Assembly (NCBI GenBank): GCA_013368315.1
Contig: JAACJM010000146.1
Span: 62,001 to 126,000, forward strand
Source of the DNA: Tetrapyrgos nigripes
Lineage: Eukaryota; Basidiomycota; Agaricomycetes; Agaricales; Campanellaceae
Reading direction: 5' to 3'
DNA: 64,000 nucleotides
Position numbers and translations under genes: made by a program. This document shows, one piece after another, positions 20,855 to 30,512 of this stretch. The notes under the pieces were generated by a model, which was not told the DNA's origin, made no database searches, and saw nothing but the letters and a program-made list of their open reading frames with translations. Numbering within the stretch: position 1 is the stretch's first letter; every line of letters begins with the position of its first letter.

Positions 20855-22026
20855 GATTATGGAAGGTTGGGATGGGAGGAACGTAATATTTTGCCTTGGT
20901 ACTATGTAAAATAACAGAATATACATAGTCAGCCAGAGAAAAAAGTTGGCAGTATCAAAGGGAGAAGGAACAGACATACCTCGCCACCATCACCATGTTG
21001 ATACCCATTCAATTTGTATCCACTAGGATGAGGCAACCAAAGCATATTTGTGCCTGGATCCACATATGCACCATTTACTGCAGCAGCTGCAGGTCCCAAT
21101 GAGGGCGACATAGGTAGGGGTGGATATACTTGTTGCCCATAAGGAGATTGAACACAATCAGGAGGAATATTCAAGTAAATTTGAGGAGATTGAGGAGGTG
21201 CTTGATAAGGTCTGGGAGTAGGCGAGTGTGGATGAGCGTAGTGTTGGTGTGGATGTCCATGAGCTGGGTATGGACCTGGTGTATGTGAAGGATGAGGGTA
21301 GGCATTGTAGTATGGATCCTGACTCGTATAAGCTGGGTAAGGATTGGGATACGGCTGGAGCTCTTCAACGGGAGGTAGCTCTGGCAGCGCAGCAGGGTGC
21401 ACGACGGGGATGGGTATCTTGACAGTTCCCCGGGTTCCACCTTCTAATCTTCGATGCTACAACCTTCTTCAGGCCTTCCTCTGCCTCATCTTCCATACCT
21501 ACACCTGCTCCACCCATCTTCTTCTCCTTGGCGTCTTCGGAAAGCCTAGACTTGTGTGTCATGATGTTGAGGAAGGTGTGGGTGACAACGACGTCGAAGA
21601 TTTACCTGAGACAGAGGAAATGCTAAGGTTATATTTTGATGGGCTGAGGGAAACCTGCTGTTGGGTTGTAAGTCAAGAGACACTTGTTCTCGTCTTTCTG
21701 CAGCAGTCAGGAATTGATGATGATCCAGTTGTGTCTGCAACAGCGCTAGAGCTAGCTGTCTTTTTTGGTTTTGGTCGTGACTTCTTGGGTTGGTGACCGG
21801 TCATCCTTGTCCTCGTCCTTGTGTTTATCATCAAGGGTCACGGATCGTCTCGAAGAAGCTTGTGAACTGGAAGACTTGACAGATTTGGCGTCATCTTCGT
21901 CTTCAGAAGGTACAATAAAGTCGTCATGCTGATGGAGCATGAGCATCCTGCAGTGATGCAGTGTTTGACAGCTTCTAAGTACATACAATGCATGATTTGA
22001 CAGACTCGAAGTCTCAAAATGAGCAA
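20855..22026 (-). CDS. hypothetical disordered protein, Pro/Tyr/His-rich
   Basis: Pieces read on the minus strand: an acidic Ser-rich part near 21800-21940 (DDFIVPSEDEDDAKSVKSSS), a basic part near 21700-21790 (KKSRPKPKKTASSSAVADTT), a short charged part at 21440-21562, and a long Pro/Tyr/His-rich part at 20985-21410 (YPNPYPAYTSQDPYYNAYPH). The last ends at a GTATGT donor near 20984. The next acceptor, near 20914, adds about 15 residues and a stop near 20855. Two junctions need a frame change I cannot explain by a clear intron. The composition suggests an intrinsically disordered, possibly nuclear or condensate-type protein. Confidence 0.45.
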
Positions 22027-22344
22027 AATGAATGAAATTTCATGAAAATCGAGAAGTCTTAAGAGACAGGATGAAAGGAAAGATGAAAAACAAGAGGAAA
22101 CCCTGTCAGGCTTGATTTCATCAGATTGGTGCTGATCAAAATAGAGGTAGACCCGTTCTGACCCTATTTGGCCCTACAGACTTTTCACTGGGGTTGAACG
22201 TTGAACGGGCATCTACACACATTGAGCTGACAATGGCAGCCGAGTGGCTGCCACTCGGTGACAATAATGGGACCATGATTGACCATTATTGATCTAACAC
22301 TTGCCCATTTGGCAAGCATCAGTGAGTGATAAATGGATGCCTAA
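22027..22344. other. intergenic with a short hairpin
   Basis: No coding sequence. A perfect 9-bp stem (CCGAGTGGC, one-base loop, GCCACTCGG) lies at 22240-22258. Confidence 0.5.
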
Positions 22345-22623
22345 CACTGGGTGCAAACACTTGTAATTCCTTGGATATACAGAGGAATTACATAAGACTT
22401 ACACTGATACACTCAATATGTAAGTCCACTTGACTTACTGAAGTATTACCAGAGACCAAGAAAAATAGAACAATTATATATGACTATTGTAAGGCATGAA
22501 GTCTCACAGTGGTCCTTGGTAATACTTCAGTAAGTCAAGTGGACTTACATATTGAGTGTACTAGTGTAAGTCATGTATAATTCCTCTGTATATCCAAGGA
22601 ATTACAAGTGTTTGCACACAGTG
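22345..22623. mobile_element. 279-bp PIF/Harbinger-type MITE
   Basis: Long inverted repeats run from CACTGGGTGCAAACAC at the left to GTGTTTGCACACAGTG at the right and pair almost to the centre (stems 22345-22456 and 22510-22623). TAA lies outside each end (22342-22344, 22624-22626), the 3-bp target duplication typical of PIF/Harbinger. No coding capacity. Confidence 0.75.
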
Positions 22624-22991
22624 TAATGCCCGGTAAGTGCCCACTAAAGGGGCAACAAGTGGGAACTGTCGGACACTCAGTGAGCGCCATCAGACGATTT
22701 GGTTTCGGGGTGAAAATAATAAAGTTATTTGAACCAAAATGAATAACAATCCCTTTATGTTTTCTACAAAATAAAAGCTTTGTTAGTTGGGAAAAAATGT
22801 TTTTATTTTGGGTACATGAACAACAATGAGCTTTCTTATCTTTTCTAGGTAAAAGTCTTTATGAGTACAAGCCAAAAATGGTGTTGATTTTAACTGGAAA
22901 ACCTGAGTCTTTCAAATGAAAAAGGAATTTGCTATTCATTTGACAAACATAATCTTCATCTTCAAGTTTTTTATCCGAGAAAGAAAGGGGC
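22624..22991. other. AT-rich flank of array 2
   Basis: No gene recognised. The frames crossing it run into the repeat array and are not supported. Confidence 0.4.
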
Positions 22992-24602
22992 CTGTGCATG
23001 CAGGTTGCGTCCAGAGTGCGTGCAGGTTGTGTCCAGAGTGTGCGCAGGTTGTGTCCAGGGTGCGGGCAGGTTGTGTCCAGGGTGCGGGCAGGTTGCATCC
23101 ATGGTGCGTGCAGGTTGCATCCAGAGTGCGTGCAAGTTGCGTCCAGAGTATGTGCAGGTTGCATCCAGAGTGCGCACAGGTTGTGTCCAGGGTGCACACA
23201 GGTTGCATCCAGAGTGAGCGCAGGTTGCGTCCAGAGTGCGTGCAGGTTGCATCCAGAGTGCATGCAGGTTGCGTCCAGGGTACGTGCAGGTTGCATCCAG
23301 GGTGTGTCCAGGGTGCGTGCAGGTTGCCTCCAGAGTGCGTGCAGGTTATGTCCATGGTGCACACAGGTTGTGTCCAGAGTCTGCGCAGGTTGCGTCCAGA
23401 GTGCGTGCAAGTTGTGTCCATGGTGCATGCAGGTTGTGTCCAGAGTGCACGCAGGTTGCGTCCAGAGTGAGCACCGGTTGCGTCCAGAGTGCACGCAGGT
23501 TGCGTCCAGAGTGAGCACCGGTTGCGTCCAGAGTGCGCACAGGTTGCATCCAGAGTGCACGCAGGTTGTGTCCAGAGTGCACGCAGGTTGCGTCCAGAGT
23601 GCACACAGGTTGCATCCAGAGTGCGTGCAGGTTGCATCCAGAGTGTGCACAGGTTGCATCCAGAGTGTGTGCAGGTTGCGTCCAGAGTGCGCACATGTTG
23701 CGTCCAGAGTGCGCGCAGGTTGTGTCCATCCATAGTGCGCACAGGTTGCATCCAGAGTGCGTGCAGGTTGCATCCAGAGTGCGTGCAGGTTGTGTCCAGA
23801 GTGTGTGCAGGTTGTGTCCAGGGTGCAGGCAAGTTGCGTCCATGGTGCGTGCAGGTTGCGTCCAGAGTGGGTGCAAGTTGTGTCCAGGGTGCATGCAAGT
23901 TGCGTCCAGGGTGCGTGCAGGTTGTGTCCAGAGTGCACGCAGGTTGTGTCCAGAGTGCACGCAGGTTGTGTCCAGAGTGCACGCAGGTTGTGTCCAGAGT
24001 GCACGCAGGTTGTGTCCAGAGTGCACGCAGGTTGTGTCCAGAGTGCACGCAGGTTGTGTCCAGAGTGCACGCAGGTTGTGTCCAGAGTGCACGCAGGTTG
24101 TGTCCAGAGTGCACGCAGGTTGTGTCCAGAGTGCACGCAGGTTGTGTCCAGAGTGCACGCAGGTTGTGTCCAGAGTGTGTGCAGGCAGGTTGCATCCAGA
24201 GTGCATGCAGGGTGCGTCCAGGGTGAACGCAATTTGCATCCATGGTGCGTGCAAGTTGTGTCCATGGTGTGTCCATGGTGCACCCAGACTTGCACGCACC
24301 CTGGATGCAACCTGCACACACTCTGGACGCAACCTGCGTGGACCATGGACACAACTTGCACGCACTCTTGATGCAACCAACCTGCACACACTCTGGACAC
24401 AACCTGCGCGCACTCTGGACGCAATCTGCACACACTCCGGACACAACCTGTGTGCACTCTGGACACAACCACTTGCACATTGCGTCCAGAGTGTGTGCAA
24501 GTCTGGGTGCACCATGGACACAACTTGCATGCACTCTGGACACAACCTGCACGCACTCTGGACGCAACCTGCGCACAATCTGGTTGCAACCCGCGCACAC
24601 TA
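22992..24602. repeat. 22-bp repeat array 2, halves in opposite orientation
   Basis: Same 22-bp family as array 1. From 22992 to about 24280 the units read GTGTCCAGAGTGCACGCAGG plus TT. From about 24285 to 24602 they read as the reverse complement. The order of orientations is the mirror of array 1. A core of about eleven identical units lies at about 23926-24175, a sign of recent expansion; units elsewhere differ at several positions. All six frames are open across it for the same reason as in array 1. Confidence 0.9.
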
Positions 24603-25409
24603 CCTGAAGACCTTTCTTATATGCCGCCAGAAGTATAACCAGAAGTAAAAATGAAATAATGACTTTCGACCGCCAGAAAGAGAAGCGGAAAAATATCCCA
24701 ATTTGGCGGCTTTCTGGAGCTGGAAAGCCAAGCGTATTCAATTTCATTCCAGTGGCATGAAGTTTCCCTTTCAGCCACTGAAAAGTTTCTCTTTCTGCTC
24801 CGGGAAAAAAAATGCCCAATGAGGGGGAACCCCATCGGACGGCACAGCACCCCCTATGCTACCACGGTGCACACACAGTGGTCCAAGCATCGTACACGCT
24901 CCCACTCTGCCACACATCACTGTCCAACTTTGTGTCCACTCGGATCAGGTCAACGTTCACTGTATTTCCTGCGAGGTGTAACCCACATTTCAATACTGGG
25001 GTATCAGATGAGTATTGAGGTCTAAGGTAGGTAGTATCTAGCTTAGTATAATCTATGCCAGATACTCTCCTCAGGGTGGAACGACGCGAAATGGTCTTTA
25101 GAAGTATCATCTATAGTATCAATATATCTTACACATGCCCATGTCACGAAAACCATTATACCTTGCAGATACTCTGATGTTGGCCAAGTATCACGTCGTT
25201 TGATACCCAAGCATGTACTTAGTATCTCACCCAATACACATCGCCCTTCCCTGTTTGCGCAGCGGGTAGTGTTACTACATTAGGCAAGTTATCTCTTCCT
25301 TACAGTACATGTCAACTTGTGTTACCCCCACTAGCAGATATGTACCACTCCAATCTCTTGCGACTTCCTCAACTCCCAACCTTTTTCAATCGTCATATAC
25401 TATCAAGCA
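24603..25409. other. no gene supported
   Basis: At 24617-24819 a minus-strand frame has a hydrophobic stretch (VIISFLLLVILLAAYKKG) but runs straight into array 2. Two overlapping plus frames at 24812-25025 and a minus frame at 24859-25110 have no motif. It may hold degraded coding sequence. Confidence 0.35.
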
Positions 25410-26115
25410 ATGCGGCCTTATCAGTTGTCCATAGGTACAGACATCAACACCTTCCATGCCACGCACAGAGAGTCTCTATCTCCCAACTCCCCAGATGACC
25501 CCTTCCTTTGGTACATACCGGGACGTGCATATCTCTACCAACTTGAGGAGAAAGCCTACTATGGCTCTGAGCCCACATCGAAGAGCTCCACAGTGACAAC
25601 CGGATGTATACTTCGGTGGTAGACACTCGCTTGATCACAACAGATGTCTTTGTGATGGTGTCTGCTGTGAAGTGAGTGTTAGATATGATGAGGTGCGTTG
25701 CTTTGGCCCTTTATGTCTTTACATTTCCTGATTGGTTGTCTAGGGTGTGGTGACACGTTACGCTCACTGGGAGCCCTTCGACAATACAAACGACAAGGAT
25801 AAGAGCTGCTTCGAATTGGTTTTGATTGTGACACTTCCCTTTCCTACTCAACACCCTCGCGTTTGGAATTTCACAAGCCCTCCTGTTATTTTGGACACAT
25901 GGTATGGGACAAGATGGAGTCCCAAGGCCCCCTATTGGTGCTGTAGTATGCATGTTGGAGACGCTCATCACTTCATGCAACCCCACTGTATGATGGCTGA
26001 GGCTTTGGCCTGTGTGGCATTATGGGATGATAACGTCCACCAGGTGCATTCACCATCTTTATTGATTAAGGGTTACACATGTACTGATGGCACATCAGAT
26101 ATTCCAAGAAAGTAG
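25410..26115 (+). CDS. hypothetical gene or remnant, two exons
   Basis: The first frame, from Met 25410, reads a Tyr/Pro-rich part (DPFLWYIPGRAYLYQLEEKA). A second frame takes over near 25580 (NRMYTSVVDTRLITTDVFVM) up to a GTGAGT donor near 25673. An acceptor TTGTCTAG at 25736-25743 opens a frame to 26115 (YAHWEPFDNTNDKDKSCFEL; PYWCCSMHVGDAHHFMQPHC). The junctions do not keep phase, so the gene is probably frameshifted. No family recognised. Confidence 0.4.
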
Positions 26116-26464
26116 AAGGGAACAGTCAAATAAAAGACTCACTCAGTAACCCGGACATGGTTGTAGTCAATCCAGATCCAAGGATTCACTCTTTATGGAG
26201 TAAACTTTTCCAACTCAATATGAAGCAAAAGTCCACTGTCACTGGTAGATTGGAGAACATCTTTCACAGTTGCTAGAAATGACAAAAACTTTGCAGCCAA
26301 CCCAGGGAACCTGGCCTGTATACATAGTCTCGCTACAAGTAGTAATCAATAAGGTGAATTGAATTAAGTATAATATATGAACAGACATACCCATAACTTT
26401 TTGGCATACTGCTAACCAAAATATTAGGATGGTTACGGTCGGCAGAAGGTGTCCGGAAGTGAGT
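26116..26464. other. no gene recognised
   Basis: AT-rich sequence between the hypothetical gene and a dispersed repeat. No motif. Confidence 0.35.
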
Positions 26465-26560
26465 AGGAGAAGTCTATATATACCAGCAGGTCAATTTGAA
26501 ATTGACTCCATAGCTCCTGTGGACGCAGAGGAACTGGTAGATCGGTACAACTCGATTGCC
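26465..26560. repeat. dispersed repeat copy with TCAATTTGAAATTGA palindrome
   Basis: Shares TATATATACC, GTCAATTTGAAATTGACTCC and CTCCTGTGGACGCA with the two tandem copies at about 30096-30235. The centre is a near-perfect palindrome (GTCAATTT, G, AAATTGAC). Confidence 0.6.
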
Positions 26561-26688
26561 GAGACCCTGTACCTGACTGTACCTGACTGTAAGCGCCTGG
26601 GCGCTCGCAGGCGCCTCCGGCGCCCTTCGGTCTGGCCTGCGGCCAGAGGCTGTCACACCGAGTCATGTGATCGCTTCCGCGGCATTCC
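26561..26688. other. GC-rich stretch with short palindromes
   Basis: Contains a short direct repeat (CTGTACCTGA twice) and GC-rich inverted pieces such as GGCGCCTCCGGCGCC. No gene supported. Confidence 0.35.
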
Positions 26689-26925
26689 GGCGGCTCCTCT
26701 GACGTGTCCTCGTTTGACTTTATCTTTTTCAGCACTCAGCACGCCGCAACACGTCACACGGCACTACGTAGATGTGTTGTCTGACGCATAGACTAACATG
26801 ATCACGGCATTTCTGCTCTGACGCGTCGCGCGGCATCATTTGTTGGTTATTTGGCTTTGTATTTTTCAGCACGTCAGCGCGCCGCAACAATTCGGACGCG
26901 TCACACGGCACAGCGCAGATGAGTA
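26689..26925. repeat. diverged tandem duplication, about 140-bp period
   Basis: Copies at about 26689-26785 and 26829-26925 share CGGCAT, TTTTTCAGCAC.CAG, CGCGCCGCAACA-type and CGTCACACGGCAC motifs. Confidence 0.6.
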
Positions 26926-29340
26926 CAAGTATCTGGCCGCAACTACACGCATTGTCAATCCCCCACTCGATTATTTTTTTTTGCTGTAGACACATCATCC
27001 ATGTTTGTCTTGTAATATATATGCCATTTTCCACACTCTTCATAACCATTGGCATCATCCAACAATGCAAAATCCATATATTGTGAGACTTACATGTAAG
27101 CCTGAAGAGACTGAGAAATTCCATGCATAGGGGTGTCAGAACTTCATGGACTGTTTGCTACATTTAGTGACTGCTCCTGACTCCTACCACAGTTATAAGT
27201 ATACTACATTGTACCCACTTACTCACATTATCATTAACCAAAGGGAGAATACTGTGCTCCAACCAGTGTCAACTGGGTCAATATCCTTCTGATGATGTGC
27301 AATGGGTCTGTAGATGTCCCTGTGAACTATGAGGAAACTCCTTCTTGCATCACTTTCTTAACTTGTCACAACTGCATGTAAGATTCTTAAAGAATCAAAT
27401 TTGTAGATATTAATTGCAAACTGATGTCTTCAATACTTCATCTGTAAAGCATTGAGTTGGAGTGAATCATGAGAAGAAAAAGAGATACAGAAATAAAAAT
27501 CAGAAACTAATGAAGGCTTCCAAGTTCCAGATAAATACTGGCTAGTAGGAAACTCTACTGCTCCAATAATGTTCATTCTACAGGAGGTTCTCAATGCAGT
27601 GATGTGAGAAATCCATTGATTTGAGGCAGGACTAATAAGCAAAGGTACAAATTTTATTTTCTAGTCAAAAGCAAGATTATAGTTCAATGTTATACAGACT
27701 GTCATCAACCTCTCTTCAAGACATTCTCAAGCTCTACTCAAGCCACCTCAAACACTCAAGCCATCTCAGACTGCTTTTAAGCTACTTATATGCCCATGAA
27801 ATGCTTTTGATATTGCTCTTCACTTGACAGTGTCAACAGTGCTATTTGACTTAAATTTTTTTTCTGAATGTTTTTGACTTACAGAATTATTGCTACTGAC
27901 TCTGCACTATAAGGGCTCATTGACAAAAACCCACTTGTTCTGCTTCAACTCCTTACAGTGATTCCTGAGTAATTTAGTCACATCACTGGGTGCTCTGGTG
28001 GATTATTGTACCCTATATTACACCCTCAATTTATTGGCATATTGTTATCATGTTCTGCTGGAAATAGAAAGTTACTTGTCCATATATCAATCCTTGCTTG
28101 GTGGTAGAGATTCCAGTCAAGTGTTCTTTTTTCAGCATATTCAAGATTACCTACTCTTCCCTTGCCAGATACTCAATCCATTGTCGGATGAGTTGTTTAC
28201 ACTCCCTTTCTGCTTGTGGCTATGTTCTTGTGTTCCCAACTTCTTCCCTCTGATTTCTCCTGAGGTCAATCATCTGTTTGCCTGTTCACCCCTTGGGTTG
28301 CATTTCCAAGTGATAAAGCTGGGTTCAATGCATTCTCCTGGATATTTCTTCCTTGTTCTGCTCATGATGTTGACTGGGACTTCTCTGATTTGTTGCTCTG
28401 GTGCAATTATTCTCACCTATGAACTCCAGATATTGATTACAGGTCAATTCTGCCTATTGACTATGGCTCAACATCGTTTATCTATTGTGGCTTCTTGTCT
28501 CTCCACTATGGCCCAACATCATTTATTTTTTGCTGCCCAACATCTCATAACTATGCTGTCTCAACATCATCCACATTACGGGCTTGAGGCCTCGTACTCG
28601 CCACGCATTAGCGTTGGCCCACAGCCACTTCATTATAGTGGTATTATCACATCTCAGATGTTGTAACAGGGTTACAATCAGTATTATAATCATATTATAA
28701 GATGCTAGCATATTATAACAGTATTATATTGCCACAAATAATTACACTTCATGGTAATGACTATAATCTGGCCAGCCATATTATAAGTACATGCTAAACT
28801 ATCAAAAGTATTTTGCTGCTTTAAAATCTCATTATGGATCCAAAGAGAAAGAGGCAAGAAAGAGCTCAATAACCTCTAGTGGCTGGCCACCTTCCTTATT
28901 GGGTTGATGCAGAAAAAAAAAACATGATTCCCATTACATTCAGGAATCGCTGTAATACAAAAGGAAAATCATCTGACACAGGCAGTAAAAATTAGCCATT
29001 CTAAGCTTGTAACTGCATTTTCAAACAATTTTAGACCTCATCCAGTCAAGGATGGACAGTTAAGCTTAGCTTCTTCAGCTAAGGTAGCCTAAGTGGTAAC
29101 TTGAAGAACCAAATGCCCTATCACTAGTCCAGAACTGCTCAATACTTATAATACTATGTGGCAATCTCAAGGAATTAGGTCTCCAAGAAAAGAAGATACT
29201 ATAGCTCCGTTGGATTTGTAGTTGCCATTGTAGCATAAGGTATGAAGCACAGTCAAAAGAACAAATTGTAAATTCTCAACACATATAATAATATTGTTTC
29301 CCCTAGTACAAAATGCCCTGCTATATCAAGTAGTGTACAT
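26926..29340. other. gene-poor AT-rich region
   Basis: About 2.4 kb without supported genes. One frame of 222 codons at 27998-28666 (plus) is hydrophobic and has TMAQHRLSI/TMAQHHLFF-type repeats, but no family, no splice context and no codon pattern that would support it. The stretch around 28620-28800 is rich in ATTATA motifs, perhaps an old AT-rich MITE. Confidence 0.35.
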
Positions 29341-29742
29341 CCCAGCATAATCCCCATCCCCACCAGCAGAACCCCCTCACCCCACCCAGTATAATCCCCC
29401 CATTCCAACCAGCAGAATCTCCCCACCCCAACCAGCAGAATCCCCCCATCCCACCCAGCAGAATCCCCCCATCCCACCCAGCAGAATCCCCCTATCCCAC
29501 CCAGCACATCCCACCCAGCAGAATCCCCCATCCCACCCAGCACATCCCACCCAGCAGAATCCCCCCATCCCACCCAGCAGATCCCACCCAGCAGAATCCC
29601 CCATCCCACCCAGCAGAATCCACCCATCCCACCCAGCAGAATCCCCCCATCCCACCCAGCAGAATCCCCCATCCCACCCAGCATAATCTCCCCATCCTAC
29701 CCAGCATAATCCTCCCATCCCACCCAGTATGATCCAGCCATT
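29341..29742. repeat. G/C-skewed minisatellite, 22-24-bp units
   Basis: About 17 units of CCCACCCAGCAGAATCCCCC with small length changes. The minus strand has closely spaced G-runs (GGGTGGGATGGGGGG), the pattern needed for G-quadruplexes. The minus-strand frames stay open and would read Gly/Trp-rich peptides, a by-product of the repeat. Confidence 0.85.
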
Positions 29743-30095
29743 CCAATTAGCACTGCCATGCAAGCATCAAAGGGAGAGAATGCGCAGAGGGAGAGAAAAC
29801 GGGTTCCCTAGCTCTGCAGCTTGCTTTTAAGCAGTGGAGATGAATTGATTTCGTGGCCGACGGTATGAGGTGGCAAACTGCCGCGCCGATGCTGATGTGG
29901 CAGAGTGCCGATGCCGCTGGTGATGTGGCACTGTGCCGGTGCCAATGTGTCATCCTTTTGGTGTCAGCGGAAATGTCACGGTGGCAATCGAAATTCGGAC
30001 CAGTACGGCGGTCACGTGTTCAAGCCGTCCGGTTGCCGCGTATCACGTGCCAGGTACCATCACCTAATATAGTCGATCTGTACCGATCTACCTAT
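29743..30095. other. no gene recognised
   Basis: Holds short GATGTGGCA-type repeats at 29890-29945 (GCCGATGCTGATGTGGCAGA and related) and a CACGTG at 30013. No coding support. Confidence 0.4.
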
Positions 30096-30235
30096 TACTC
30101 TGTGGACGCATCTTGGCAGTCTATATATACTGGCATGTCAATTTAAAATTGACTCCACAACTCCGGTGGACGCATCTTGGTAATCTATACCGGCACATCA
30201 ATTTGAAATTGACTCCACAACTCCGGTGGACACAT
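30096..30235. repeat. two tandem copies of the dispersed repeat
   Basis: Two copies of about 70 bp with TCTATA.ACCGGCA, TCAATTTGAAATTGACTCC and ACAACTCCGGTGGACGCATC. A third copy lies at 26465. Confidence 0.7.
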
Positions 30236-30300
30236 CTGGGCGGACGCATCATGGACGCACTTGGACGCACTTCTAAATATATTTGATGAAGTGCGTCCAA
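30236..30300. repeat. few TGGACGCA monomers left of the hAT element
   Basis: GGACGCATCATGGACGCACT and neighbours resemble the TGGACGCA core of the 22-bp arrays. Similar pieces lie directly right of the hAT element at 33842-33880. Confidence 0.4.
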
Positions 30301-30512
30301 AATGCAATGAGATGTGTCTGAGTGAATCTGAGTATGTTCTTACATGTACTCAGTATTTACTCAGTATTGGTAGTAGCTATTCTCTAGACTCGCAGTGTTC
30401 TACTTTAAGGCCTTAAATCGACTTCTCCAATTGTTTAAGGCTTATTTAAGGCTTAAGGGTATCCTTAAGGGTTAGATTTAAGGATTAAAAATCGAAAATT
30501 TCTTGAAAATTT

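Noticed and set aside
22240..22258. Helitron 3' hairpin
   Set aside because: The stem is not followed by CTRR at the right distance and no Rep/helicase sequence is near.
22859..24819. Frames of up to 627 codons across array 2
   Set aside because: Same cause as in array 1. The non-repeat lead with a hydrophobic stretch (24617-24819) does not make the repeat part credible.
27998..28666. 222-codon hydrophobic ORF
   Set aside because: No family, no splice sites, AT-rich gene-poor surroundings and internal simple repeats. Probably chance.
29253..29763. Gly/Trp-rich ORFs on the minus strand
   Set aside because: They are translations of the G-rich minisatellite and are open in several frames.
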